A stretch of 64,000 nt of DNA from Trichaptum fuscoviolaceum (GCA_910574455.1 CAJSYZ010000011.1:3270941-3334940), one strand, 5' to 3'. Positions 12,298 to 23,307 are shown, counted from the stretch's first letter. A program made the numbers and translations. Notes: a model not told the origin generated them from the sequence alone.

Positions 12298-12783
12298 ATG
12301 CATAGAATACAATTAGGCACCAAAATAATTTACATAGCCAGACTAGGAATATGGAACCAAAACCGACCAGTCCACCGCCTCCTCCCATCGTCGTTCCGGC
12401 TCATCCACTCCAGCCCGAGCGCCTTCAAACCGAAGAGCGACACCTCATTCTCCAAGTACGATACAAATGGCTTCCCACACAAGACGCTCGACCAAGGACA
12501 CATCCTGGACACGCGCGCATTCTCGCCGGACCCGCACTCTGAAGCAGCGCGCGCTGGCTTCCGGGCGCGCCACACACTTGAATTCGACCATCCCCACGAT
12601 GCTGCCTCGCCCAGGCGCGGGACGTGCTTCAACATGAGCGTAGAGGAGAAAGAAAGGTGTGGAAACAAGGAGGGTGTGGGTTTCGTGGACCAAGTGGGCG
12701 GACAGAGCGCAGCTGTGGGGGTGTTCGAAGGAATCGCTTCGGGGACGAAGACGGGTGGCACAAAAGGTAGCGGAAGTGGATAG
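12298..12783 (+). CDS. Small hypothetical protein, possibly mitochondrial
   Basis: This is an uninterrupted frame of 161 codons. Its N-terminus is basic and lacks acidic residues (RLGIWNQNRPVHRLLPSSFR), then RLIHSSPSAFKP, which resembles a mitochondrial targeting peptide and its cleavage region. The mature part is polar (ILDTRAFSPDPHSEAARAGF, TCFNMSVEEKERCGNKEG) and ends in a Gly-rich tail. I do not recognise a family. The opposite strand also has a frame of 165 codons over the same bases, but its composition (Trp/Cys/Pro-rich, no plausible start context) is less protein-like. An alternative spliced model starting at 12351 cannot be excluded. Confidence 0.42.
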   Translation: MHRIQLGTKIIYIARLGIWNQNRPVHRLLPSSFRLIHSSPSAFKPKSDTSFSKYDTNGFPHKTLDQGHILDTRAFSPDPHSEAARAGFRARHTLEFDHPHDAASPRRGTCFNMSVEEKERCGNKEGVGFVDQVGGQSAAVGVFEGIASGTKTGGTKGSGSG

Positions 12784-13140
12784 TGACGTAGGTGGACCTG
12801 TTCAAATCTTAGTGCTCTCTGACACAACCCTCAGAAGTTCAGCGCCAAAGTTTGTTACAGTATTCGATGCATACAATGAGACCAAAGCAATTTCACACGA
12901 AGTTACATGTCCTAGTATCAACAGTTCTTTTTAGTGTTTCTCGTATTTGATGGGTCATGACGTTTTGTGCAGACAGGAAAGACAAATTAAAGCGATGATA
13001 GCAAAGTTAATGGTATGCGAGGATTTTATGCAGATGGCCCGATGCGAGAAAAGCGTTTATGATGATGTTGAACACAAGCCTAGCCAGAACCCGGGAAAAG
13101 TGATAAAATTGTTTTCAGTGAATGCCAGAGACCAACCAGT
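12784..13140. other. Convergent intergenic region
   Basis: This is 357 bp between the small plus-strand frame and the minus-strand disordered-protein gene. No feature is recognised beyond presumed 3' untranslated sequence. Confidence 0.4.
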
Positions 13141-14790
13141 TTAGCGACCGACGAAACTGCGTTCGCTTCCGCTTCCCAAAGAAATCGCGTAATCGTTGCC
13201 GTCTGTGTCCCAGCCGCCCGTAAGAGAATTTGCATATCTACCGCGGCGGCCAGTGAGCTGGACACCCGGCCTGAATTTGTGACGGGGACCCGAGCGGAGC
13301 GCGGGATTACTTTGTAGCAGCGTAGATCACAAGGGCAGCAGTGGAGGAGAGGTGACATTCACAGGCAAATGAGAGCAGACGTCAAGGTCATGACACACGG
13401 ATGAAAAGAGAGAAGAAACATACTTCGCAACCAAACTGGGCCCCATAGTGAGCGTCGCAAACGACGATGGGAAAAGGGGATCTCCTGTCCCTCGCTCTTG
13501 TTGAGCTGAGCGTCTCACACGGCCTGTACCGGTCACAGCAAGAGCATCGCGTCGGCGAGTTTCAGCTGTGTCCTCGGCGGAGTTCGTGCTCAGTGATCGG
13601 CGAGTTGACACAGCAGGGGAAATCGGCCGGGAGCGAGGAAGCACTTGTTGCATAGTTGTTGAAATACGTAGCCCTTGGATAGTTTGCTCGAATTCCTTGT
13701 TTGAAGACTCAGAAGAGTCTTCCTGATCCGCCTCAGTCTCCGCACTTTCGCCAATACTTTCCATAACTCCATCTCTACCGCCGTGACCAAACGGATTATC
13801 GGGAGTTGCGAGAGGCGATGCGACACATGTCGCTGTGTCGCCTGGAAGAATAGGCTCAAGGAAAGCTTCGGGCTCGTCATCGTAGTCGACAGGCACAGTA
13901 TCATCTTCGTCGTAATCATCGTATTCAGCCTCTTCGAGTTCCGGAGGAACGCCAAGAGCAGACTTCAGACGGCTCCAAATGAGCTCACTGCGCGTAAGCA
14001 CACAAGCACGAGCCTTCAAAACCCACAGGCGATCATCCGCATCTTCACGCGAGGTTGTCTGTAACCACTTTGACAATTCAGCAAAACTCCATTTAGAAGG
14101 ATCTGTTCCGAGGGACTCCGGTGGGTGCACAGGGTCATACGGACTGCGTAATTCCGCTGGGAAGGTTTGTGAGAGTAACGCCATTAGTCGAGACGTGGGT
14201 GGTGAAGTAAGAAGCGACGTGACTTCCGATGGCCTGTCGAGGAAGGGGAGATACTGTTCGTCTGGGAGGAGTAAGAACGTGGAAGGAGCAGTAGATGTTT
14301 CCTCCTGTAGATTGGGGGAGGTAGAATGTGAGATCGCGCTCACAGCAATGTCGCAAATCTGTTGAGGCGTAAGGTGTGCAGGGCGCCCACCAGGGTATCC
14401 CGCACGATCTAGACTATGATGCGAACTGCTACGCGAATAACCACCGGGTGAAGGAGGATTTGGGATTTGAGGTGTGCTTCCACTCCTCCCAGGGCTCGGA
14501 GGGCCAGTATTCTGGTTGAAGGAGGTAAATGCGAACGAAAGACGACCTGGAGCACGTCCATTCGACCCAGAGGATGCGTTTGAGCCCCAGCTTGAGCGCC
14601 GAGCAGCATCACGATCACGAGGCTTTGGCTGGGGCTGAGGCTCTTGAGGCACGCGAACGATGGTAATCCGGCTTGCAGTCGCGCGCGCCGTCTCGACCTC
14701 GCCATTGACTCCGTACGGGTCCACTGCAGACAGAGAGCCTCTGCGGGATGACAGACGTCGTCGAGGGGGGTTTGACGGAGGGTTGCTCAT
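13141..14790 (-). CDS. Conserved-looking disordered protein of unknown function
   Basis: The main exon starts at 14790 (MSNPPSNPPRRRLSSRRGS) and is open for about 470 codons. An intron (GTATGT... to ...ACAAAG, about 110 nt, within 13290-13425) joins it to a last exon reading FRPGVQLTGRRGRYANSLTG and then GWDTDGNDYAISLGSGSERS, stopping at 13141. The first 140 residues are Ser/Pro/Arg-rich. The middle is more ordered and probably helical (LTPQQICDIAVSAISHS; WSFAELSKWLQTTSREDADD; LWVLKARACVLTRSELIWSR). An acidic YDDYDEDD stretch follows. Composition and the compact C-terminal block make it a convincing gene, but I do not know the family and assign no function. Confidence 0.72.
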
Positions 14791-16340
14791 CGTGGTCCGT
14801 GTTCAAGAGGCATCGACATAGTTTCTGGTCGAGTTCGTCATAGTTCCTGAAAAGGAGATTCTATAGAAATGTAATTGGAAGTCAGTAACACACCAGCCCT
14901 AAACTTAATTTTTGGTACTCAGCTCAGGCTCTGCGTGTGTTCCAGTCTCCTACCCAAACCATAGATGTACATATCTTAAAAACCCTCGAAATGAAGCTTC
15001 ACCGTCTACTGGCAGCTGTCAATGAAAGCGAGAACTTGTCCGCTTTATGATTACCTCCAAGGTCTGTTCGATATTCGACCAACAATCATTGTGGTACCAT
15101 AGACTGAACCATAACCAATATGCAGACTCGTACTCTCGGAGGCATGTCACTCGGGCGCTGTGCTACTTTGACCAAGTTCAATCAGAAAAGTCACCCAATT
15201 GCACTGAAAAACAGTGTGCATTATCAGACTATGAATGATTCTGTGCGTGTTCGGGAAGTTGGAACCTTGAACGTATGGGTGTGATGAACGGTGAGTGGTG
15301 CTTTTTGACTTAGATGACGTTTGTATATTCAATTGAATAAAACTAAAACCAATAGGAAACGGAACTCGTTTCCTCCACTTGCCTGCGATCCCTCTTTGGG
15401 AAGTGACACATGTCTGTCATATTTTATTTCGATAGCTGAGGTGAGATATTCGCAAGATTGAACAATGGGACAAAATCTGTCGCCGAAGTACAATCGCTAA
15501 ACTGTACTCACAGACTTCGAATTAAGGCCTTGTCTCAGTGTTCCCGGCACCATGGAGTCGCTGATGCTATTGACTTGGGTGCTCTTCTTTGCTTAGTTTG
15601 TTGTGATGCTGTATTAAGCTAGACATTCTTATTGTAAGTGTTCTGCATCAATCACTCCTTTCTGGCTATTAATGTTTCATGTGTCTCGGATTTAGATCGA
15701 AGACTCCGGCTACAAGCTATAGTGAACGGCGATCCTCAGCGGATAGCGTGCACATCAATTCGGACATTGCCTTCATACCTAAGGGCGACCGAGATGTCCG
15801 TGTGCCCGTTGTTTCTTGTTTTAGGGCCATCGAGAAGCATTGTGCTTATATACACGTGACAATAAACAACGCTTTCTTATCGAGATCAATCGCTGCCACA
15901 CAGCATCGCATACATGCAGAAGTGAGTGCGGACCATTCGAATTTGTTTCATTCCTTCAGCTCAATGTCTTACTGTAGCTCACTCTGGATTTCCTCGATAA
16001 TTCTCCAGGAGATGATGCTATTGTTTTTGCAGTGTATACCACACGCCAGCCGACCTTGTATTGCACCTTCCATATCTTTGCGTCGAGTTCTCGAGGGATG
16101 TCAGAGCAAGGCCACGATTGTGAACCACGATGGCATGTGTATCGAGGCTGTTCTCCGTGGATTTGATCCCGCTGCCTTGAGAAAGCTGTGATTCACTTAT
16201 TGTACTTCTCTCCATCTCTCTAACAACGAAGTGTTGAGTCTCGTGCTATTTGAACTCTTGCATCCTTTGAAAACCGAGTGCATCATCCCCAAGCTCTCGT
16301 CCTCGCTACGCTCAATACTTCTTTCAAATATTTCAAAGAC
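14791..16340. other. Gene-poor stretch upstream of family copy A
   Basis: The first part is presumably promoter for the leftward gene at 14790. A frame of 170 codons lies at 15679-16191, but it has no recognisable motif, is Ser/His/Cys-rich, and has several alternative stop-interrupted frames, so I do not call it a gene. The rest (16192-16340) is the presumed 5' region of copy A. Confidence 0.35.
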
Positions 16341-18315
16341 ATGGCCCCTAAGGCCTTCAAGCGCTTCATGAACGCCATTCGCCGCGTCAATCATGATGAT
16401 CTCGACTCTCCGGTAGACGTTTTGGCGTCAAGGTCAGCCGGGTCTTCGTCGGATCCCTATCATCGGAAGGACGACGAAACGAGCTCCGTCTGGTCACTCG
16501 AGACTACGGACAACAACCCAGGCGCTGGCAGAACTCTCGACAACATTTTCTTTCGTCCGCTTGGCCTTGGACTTGAGAAGCTTCTCAACCGTGTCTTGGG
16601 ACCGCATCTCGTCTCCCGATTTGCTGTAGGACGACACCTCTTAACCAAGCTCACCGACTTTCAGATGCCATTCGTGACTATGTCACAGAGATCCATGAGA
16701 GAGGATGAATTGGATGATGGGATTGTCTTGTATACGGAATCCCTAGAGTACAAATTTGATGCAACTGTATATGCGGGAGTTCGGCGGCTACTAATGGATT
16801 GTATGTAAGTACTTAGCAGTGATTAAACGCAGCTTGAATGCCTATCACTTAATCAATTTGTACACCAGGTCCAGTCAACGGTCCAAGAAGTCTCAAGCTC
16901 TTTCACAAATCTTGCTTCTTTCTAGTCATAGCTCAAGTCTGAGTAGACTGTTCGTTTTTCTAGCAGCAAAAAAGGGATTTCTTGAGGAAACTTCCACCGT
17001 TCGCGGTAGTATTTTACCTCATATGGAAGCGCTCGCTAGGACACTCTACAGAATAGAACCTGCTGGCTGGACCAATCATGAAGAGACCGTCGAATCCCTG
17101 AGAGAAACTCTTTTAAAGATAGTGCAGGATTTTAGGTATGTCCTATAATCGTAGTTGCGCTATACTTGCAAAACTGAAGATTATGATCGGTTGTAGATCC
17201 GGAACTTGCCCTCTGTTCTCTTCCACTATTACTGTTCTTTCCTGCGCGTCTCGATCTACTGCTCCTTTCGCCGACCTGCTCTACAAATTCTTCGAGAAGC
17301 TAGAGCTTATGGAAGCGGCGAGGCTTACACTCATCGCCTTCATGTGGATAATCCCCCTTCTGCGCACGAGCGCCATAAACCCAAACTCTGCCGCTCTGTG
17401 CGACTCTTGCATGCATATAATGCGCAACCTTATGATCCATCTTGTTAGAAGTGTCCACGGGTGGCCTGATGATACTGAATTTTTTGAAAACGTCCAAGGG
17501 TATCAAAGGTTTCTGAGCCTCTTTTTCGTGTGCGTATGACTTGGCTCTCCTCACACGTTCATGCTTATAAGTGCATTATGTTAGGCCTCAAGTGTCGTCA
17601 TATTTTCCGAAAGCCTCTGCAATAGCTCACGACACATACAAAGGCATTTACACGCGCGCGTTAAAAGAAATGCCCGAAGATGTCCAATCTAGCGGGGAAG
17701 GTCGACTTTTGTTGGATGAAATGTTTGCCGATGCAATGGAGCAAACAAAGCGAATGCTAGCTTCGACCAAGGAACTCGAAGAAGCCGTACAAAATTTGCA
17801 TAATCGTCCTTATACATATTTGAACTGGAAAGCTATTTTCGCGAAGCCCCCTTCCATACTCGATCGAGGGAACATCTGTACATCGACAGGCTACTCTATC
17901 CGCTTGACACCGCCCAGGATGTCTACGAGCGCGGCTTCAGAGAAGGTTACTTGGCTTCGCTGAGAAACATCAGGCAGCAGGCGCCTCTCGAAGCTTGGAA
18001 GCAGGTGAGAGAATTACTCAGCAAACCGAGCAGAACTTGACCATGTTTACCTGATCACACTATTTACAGTTTCTCGATCAGCCGACGAGTACTTCGATCA
18101 CAGGGCTGTGCGAAGGCGATGACAGCGACTTCGAAGCCCAGCGAATCACGCTTGAAAGAGCGAAGAGGATACAGAGAAGGAAGGAAGAATTTGTGATGTT
18201 TTCGGCGGCCATGATGAAATGGGGGGTCCAATGGTTTGTCTTTGACGATGAAATCCACAAAGTGCCAAGCATGGCTGAATTAACTGAACGACTGCGACAA
18301 GGGCCTATCTATTAA
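16341..18315 (+). CDS. Expanded-family protein, copy A (one-base frameshift)
   Basis: The start MAPKAFKRFMNAIRR resembles that of copy C. The family signature VWSLETTDNNPGAGRTL is followed by GLEKLLNRVLGPHLVSRFAV. Exon 2 has KSQALSQILLLS and exon 3 a helical region (LTLIAFMWIIPLLR). Exon 4 has MLASTKELEEAVQNL and PSILDRG. At about 17868-17871 (GATCGAGGGAACATC) the frame breaks; one extra G would give LDRGEHLYIDRLLYP, matching LLDRGEFLHIDKLLYP of copy C. The restored frame continues GFREGYLASLRN, and a last exon gives a charged C-terminus (TLERAKRIQRRKEEF) ending at 18315. It is either a recent pseudogene or a one-base assembly error. There is no signal peptide, no clear membrane span and no known domain; the function is unknown. 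Confidence 0.65.
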
Positions 18316-18726
18316 TCAACGATACGATTGCAGCTTTCGATCTGGAAAATGTCTATCATTAAATCCCAGTATTAATACGGTAGACTTGGATTCACATATG
18401 TATCACTGATAACTCGATCTGTTACTCTTCAAGTTCATTGAATTTTGTTCGAAATGATTCACGCAAGAACACAATTCTTTTGATGCATTTTGCAGTCCGC
18501 GACGAACTCAGACTGGCGACAGGCCGCAGAAGCACTTGCATTGAATTATGAATACGCGTATAATGAACGATATTTTTCAAATGCAGGCGCTACTTCAACT
18601 CCTAAGCTCGATTTGGTGGCCGAACGACCGAGGTGTTTATATTACTACTTACTCTTTGGGTCTCGGCTTATCTCACGTTTGCCGGTATGATCTCCGCCTC
18701 ACCGTACGCTCTCCGAATTCTATGCA

Positions 18727-19160
18727 TCCCCGACACGAAGCGTAGCTGAGGGAGGGCTGTGTGGACGTGAACTCTAATTCATCGTTACAGAAAGTAAGCA
18801 AACTCTCACGCTTCAGCCAATCATACATTTTCCTCTTATCTCGTGCCCCCTTTCTCTTTTGTGATACTCTCCGTGCATAGCTTTGTCCTGTTCCTTTACG
18901 TACCATTCGTGGTAAATTTTCCGTCTTATCTACTTTTACTTCATTGTTTTGGGTTTTATGCTCAATATCTGATCGTACCTTTTTCGTGCAACCTCGTCCA
19001 ACGTTGTCTCCTATGACGTTACTGAATTGCATGCTTAAGTAATGTATATGGTATTATCTTTCTCTTTTATTACATTTCTTCACTTATCGACTTACTGTTC
19101 TAGCATTCATCTCTCTTATCGCGTCTCTCTAAACGTTTATCCTCGGGGTCACATCTTTTC
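18727..19160. repeat. Left terminal module of the mobile element
   Basis: This sequence is similar to 21341 onward. Both start TCCCCGACACGAAGCGTAG CTGAGGGAGGG, continue through a shared CAGAAAGTAAGC segment and a CAGCCAATCATA segment, and then turn T-rich. The copies diverge toward their right ends, and this one lacks the clear inverted end TTCGTGTCGGGGA. Confidence 0.7.
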
Positions 19161-19258
19161 TTTCATCCTCTGCATAAGTCACTGACACATGCGTTCGCAT
19201 GAAACAAGCGGCCAGTATTTAGTATCTTTACCCGCCTTCGCATGACGGCACCTCGTCA

Positions 19259-20575
19259 ATGAACGCACGCGACCATCTCCTCCTGCGCAAGGGCTCCGCC
19301 CGCAATCCCATGGTCTTCTCCTCAGCGGACTACGACAACGATGCGTTTGGGTTTGACTCGGGCTCTGGGAAGTACACGTTCACGCACCAGGCGCTGGGTG
19401 CGGATATGTCAGGTACTCGTGGAATTACGGTCAGAACTGGACGACGTGGGCTGCGTATGAGGATGTGACGAGCATAGATAAGAGCTTGTTTGATAATGAT
19501 GAAAATTGGTGGGCAGGCGAGCATATTATTGTGCATTGTAAGCGATTTTACTCCTATATGTACTGTATACTTACTGATTCGATTTGCGTTAGACTCGTCT
19601 GGTACTGCTGCATCAGCCTATACTGGTGCGCGTGCGAACAGGAATGCTCACCAGCGCCGTGTCCCTCACTTCCTCGCCCGTGGTCCGTTCAATACGTGGG
19701 GTTTCGACAGAGGAGTGGACTTCCAGATGGACAATACTGCAGACGGATGCTGGGAGCTTGAGATGATGAGCACATGGCCGACGTACCTGCAGCTCAACGT
19801 GTTTGGGTTCGATGACTATTTCTATGGCGACATGGACGGCGACGGCGTCATGGACCGACTCCCGCCCAATTCGGCTGCTCGCAACTACTTGAACATCAGT
19901 GCCCCGCCGCACCCGCACCTCGCGTGGACACTGGTCGTGGACGACGCGATGATGCGGTGGAGCCTCGAGCCGCGCGGGGAGAGCGCGGTGGGCGCTATCA
20001 TGTACGCACTACTCCTGTCGATCCCGGTAGTCACTGGTACGCTGGCAGTGGCGATCTTCATGTAGAGCTTCTATGGGATCAAGTACTACCAATGGGGTCT
20101 CAAGTAGAAGAAGCCGGGCCATTCGCATTATCTCCCCATCATTGGCTTGCTCGGCTGGAAGTCTGCGCAAGACCTGCATGCGGCGCCAATATCGGAGGAA
20201 CACTCGAGCCATGGACACGCATATACAGGCAATATCACCGGCTGGCCTGAAGACAAGAATAAGCGGAGGACGGTGCTCATTGCGACTTTGGAGTACAAGC
20301 ATATTGATTGGAAGTTGAAGGACAAGATCGGAGGTCTTGGTGTGATGAGTTCGTCGATAGGCAAGGCCATGTCGGACGTCGACCTGATCTGGGTTGTGCC
20401 AAAGGTGAAGGATATTGAGTACCACACTGGTGAACTTGCAGAACCTATCGAAGTCATTATCTTCGGTGAGCCTTACCTCATTGAGGCCGAGACGCACGTA
20501 CTCGACAACATCACTTTCTCTCTCAATATTCAGTTGATCAACTTTCTTTTCTGCTATCTAGGAACATCTAAAGCG
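19259..20575 (+). pseudogene. ags1: Captured fragment of alpha-1,3-glucan synthase
   Basis: The fragment matches the middle of fungal cell-wall alpha-1,3-glucan synthase (Ags1/Mok1), from the end of the extracellular amylase-like part across a membrane segment into the start of the GT5 glycogen-synthase-like domain. Diagnostic pieces are YSWNYGQNWTTWAAYEDVT, FYGDMDGDGVMDRLPPNS, the helix GAIMYALLLSIPVVTGTLAV, KRRTVLIATLEY and KIGGLGVM followed by DLIWVVP. A family-type intron (after 19539, GTAAGC to GTTAG) is still present, so the capture was of genomic DNA. A one-base deletion near 19408 breaks the frame between GADM and RYSW, and in-frame stops occur at the AIFM/SFYG junction and after YYQWGLK. 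Both ends of the gene are missing. It is non-functional. Confidence 0.85.
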
Positions 20576-20639
20576 TGAATATCGTACAGCAAGTAAGACA
20601 CGAGAGGGTTATATAGACAAATCGGATGAAGACGAGGAA

Positions 20640-21180
20640 ACAGAGCAGTAGTTAACAGGTGCAGGGAAGCAAATGAAGAAACTTGTCCGCAAGATCGAGA
20701 AGAATGGCGCATACGATGGCAATGAAGATGAAAATCCTTATGCCTCCTCGGTATGTTTCTGCGCACTTTCTGACGTTCGTCTGCTGATAGTACTACTCGT
20801 AAGGCTGAGGAAGAGGAGGAAGAGGAACCAGAAGTTATGGCTACTGGTGTAGCCCAATAACAAACAACACAGCAGCAGCGGTCTGGCTCTCAAGGTCCGA
20901 CACCAACAGCAGCACCCACACCAACGCCTGGATCCAAAGCCTTGTCCCGCCCACCCTCCAGACCGCCCTCACGCACCAGGTTCTCTCGCGCCTACAAAAT
21001 CAAGACAGAACCGGCACCAACACCGCCCGTGCCGAGTGTCAGCGTCAGCGGACAGTGTTGTTGAGAAGCGCGCGACCTCCCCTCCGCGCCCGCCGATGCC
21101 GAAGCTGAAAGGCAGTGGGAGCCGGGCGACAAGCCCTCTCGTGGGTGGGCGTCGAGTTCTTAGTTTACTTATTATTGTAC
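20640..21180 (+). pseudogene. Captured fragment, probably TFIIF alpha (RAP74)-like
   Basis: Plus-strand pieces read KQMKKLVRKIEKNGAYDG, then NEDENPYASS, a small intron (about 20751-20790), an acidic EEEEEEE run, a Pro/Thr-rich stretch (PPSRPPSRTRF) and KRATSPPRPPMPKLKGSGSR. The order (charged helix, NPYASS, acidic tract, Ser/Pro-rich basic tail) recalls the C-terminal half of fungal TFIIF alpha. In-frame stops and frame changes show decay. The assignment rests on memory of the family pattern and is tentative. Confidence 0.4.
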
Positions 21181-21340
21181 TTATTTTGTGCTTATAATAT
21201 TATCATCTACTTATATTAACTGAATGACTGAACTGCCTGAATGACTGACCTGACTGACTGACTGGCTGAAGCACTGATTTAAGTCAACAGCACTGATTTC
21301 AGTAAGTCGCTCCTGAATAACAGGAGAACATGCCAGTGCA

Positions 21341-21676
21341 TCCCCGACACGAAGCGTAGCTGAGGGAGGGATGTGTCGTCATGAACTTTAATCCAGTTTT
21401 ACAGAAAGTAAGCCAATTCTCACGCTCCAGCCAATCATAAGTTTTCTGTCATCTATTTTGTTCCTATCTTTAATTCATCTGCGTTTTATTACTACCTTTT
21501 CTAGTTTTTTCCCTGCGTAAACTGTTCTTCCTTGGTTATTATGGGCTTTATCTCATTAATGCATCATTCCTTTCTCACAATTTCAACTCTTTTTACAGTT
21601 TTTTATATTACCTCCCTTGTACTCCTATTTGCACATTCGTGTCGGGGACCGCTGTCTCTGACGGCGCTATCTATAC
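21341..21676. repeat. Short element unit with inverted ends and terminal hairpin
   Basis: The unit is about 335 bp. It begins TCCCCGACACGAA (21341-21353), with the exact inverted copy TTCGTGTCGGGGA at 21636-21648, followed by the hairpin CGCTGTC-TCT-GACGGCG (21650-21666) and about 10 further bases. It has MITE-like size and no coding capacity. It forms the right end of the 2.95-kb element. Confidence 0.75.
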
Positions 21677-21918
21677 GTTTCTTATGTAGCAATCAATAAG
21701 AAGATGTCCAACTTGTAGTGTCCATTCAACCAGTAGCCCACTCTGAAGTCTTCCTAACCAATGCATGTATTTTGGTGACAAATATCACCCCCGAACCCCC
21801 GAATCCCCGACCGAAGCCCATAAACATCAGTAATTCACGTACACACTAGAGATAACCTTAGTGACTTAGTACCCTTTACTGTTGTTCAGCTTATCCTTCG
21901 ACATGATCTTCATCCTAG

Positions 21919-21926
21919 TATAAAAG
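21919..21926 (+). promoter_or_regulatory. TATA-like box of left NmrA gene
   Basis: TATAAAAG lies 68 bp upstream of the ATG at 21994. The right-arm copy has GCATAAAAG at the equivalent place, so the promoter was duplicated with the gene. Confidence 0.55.
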
Positions 21927-21993
21927 CAAGTCGATTCAAGCAGTGGATGCCAACATCCAGATCTTTCAAACAGTTTCGTATTCGCAAGAGATA

Positions 21994-23307
21994 ATGTCTT
22001 CCAACAAGAAAATCATCTTAGTAATAGGTGCAACCGGTGCACAAGGTCTAGCAGTAATCGATGCCCTCTTGGCACCTGATGCAAACGGTTCATCCTCCCC
22101 TTATGTCGTTCGAGCTCTCACTCGCGACTTAGACTCGCCGAGGGCAAAGCTCCTCGCAGCGAAAGGCGTAAAATGCGTAAAAGGTACAGCAATAATTAAA
22201 CTACGTACCTTTGGCGCTTTTCAACTGACCGAATCTCTTCAGGCTCCGTGGAAGATTTCCCGGCCGTCCTCGCGGCTCTGAAAGGCGCCTACGGTGCTTG
22301 GGTGAATACTGACAGCAACACCATCGGCGAGCAGCGTGAAGTCTTCGCTGGCGTGCGTGCGTTTGAGCTCGCAAAGCAAGCCGGTACCGTTCAGCACTTC
22401 GTTTGGAGTAGCCTGGATTATGTAGGAAAGGTCAGGAAACATCTTGCCCATTCACCTTAAAACCAGCAATGCTCAATTTAATGCAAAGAAAACGAATTAT
22501 AACCCACTTTACCGTGCGGAGCATTATGATGGCAAGGGTCGCGTCGCCGATTTCTTGAAGGCTCAACCATCCCTGGGTGGCGAAGGCATGACATGGAGTT
22601 GCGTGTCAACTGGTCCTTACGTTGAGATGCTGAAGATTGTCAGTATGATCACTCATTTCCTATCGAAGAGCTTTGCTCATCAATCTTTGCTTATTCCCCT
22701 CGATCGTCGTAGTTCATGTTCGGTCCAATCAAGAAGCGGTCAGATGGTACATTTGTCTTCGCTTCTCCCATCGGAAACGGACATGTGCCCATGATCGCCT
22801 TGTCTGATCTCGGGTTCTTCGCGCGCTACTCTTTCGATCACCGCGAAGAGGTCTCTGGGAAGAACCTAGAGATAGCCAGCCAGATGGTTACTTGGGACGG
22901 TCCAGATGGCGTTGTGGAAACGTTCAAGCGCGTTACTGGGCAGAAAGCCGTCTATGTACCTCAGTCTGTGGATGAATGGATGGGGAACTTCACGAACACG
23001 GATATGCTCATGGCTGTTGACACAGAACAGGGATCAACTACGTGGAAGGAGAATTTCTCGTGAGTAAGGTTTCGGATCCGTGCTCTAGGCATATCTGTAC
23101 TCACTTACTTACGAAAGGTGCTTCTGGCGCCTGTACCGCGACGACATCATTACTAGGGATATGGACTGGATCAGGAAGGTCAATCCAAAGGGACATAGCC
23201 TAGAGACATGGATGAGGGCAGAGAAATACACCGGGGAGCCCGATGGAAATTTGCTTAAGGGAGGTCGTGGTATTGGGATCAACTCGGATGCCACCCGTAA
23301 TTTGTAA
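21994..23307 (+). CDS. NmrA-like NAD(P)-binding oxidoreductase, left copy
   Basis: This is an NmrA-family atypical short-chain dehydrogenase. The Rossmann nucleotide-binding motif appears at the N-terminus (IILVIGATGAQG, residues about 7-18). Later exons give GSVEDFPAVLAALKGAYGAW, FVWSSLDYVGK (Ser/Tyr/Lys in the usual place), MTWSCVSTGPYVEML, and a substrate-side half with DGTFVFASPIGNGHVPMI and VTWDGPDGVVETFKRVTG. The last exon ends LLKGGRGIGINSDATRNL. There are five exons, with introns near 22180, 22433, 22640 and 23060. The ATG at 21994 is preferred over 21943 because it starts MSSNKK directly before the Rossmann strand. Family members act as NAD(P)-sensing regulators or as reductases. It is convergent with the GT61 gene and has a copy at 48803-50115. 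Confidence 0.85.

Larger units (their letters stand above)
18727..21676. mobile_element. Helitron2/Helentron-like element carrying captured gene fragments
   Basis: The segment begins TCCCCGACACGAAGCG (18727) and near its right end has the inverted counterpart TTCGTGTCGGGGA (21636-21648). A 7-bp hairpin follows (21650-21666, loop TCT). A module of about 300-400 bp at the left end recurs at 21341-21676. Between the two modules lie broken fragments of alpha-1,3-glucan synthase and a probable TFIIF-alpha-like gene. The right arm of the inverted duplication lacks the whole segment: its flanks join directly near 50368-50372. Asymmetric short inverted ends with a 3' hairpin and gene capture suggest a Helentron-type element. 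No transposase is encoded, so it is non-autonomous. Confidence 0.7.

Noticed and set aside
12330..12827. Minus-strand frame of 165 codons
   Set aside because: It overlaps the more plausible plus-strand frame and has Trp/Pro/Cys-rich, unstructured composition typical of an antisense shadow.
15679..16191. Plus-strand frame of 170 codons upstream of copy A
   Set aside because: No motif, no homologous block near the other family copies, and composition close to random; length alone is not enough in 64 kb.
18540..18720. Idea that the 2.95-kb insertion belongs to copy A
   Set aside because: Copy A ends at 18315, and the sequence between 18540 and 18726 is part of the duplicated arm, so the insertion sits inside the arm and outside the gene.
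18673..19032. Minus-strand frame of 119 codons across the left module
   Set aside because: It is the reverse strand of a non-coding repeated module; the second module copy has stops and frame differences.
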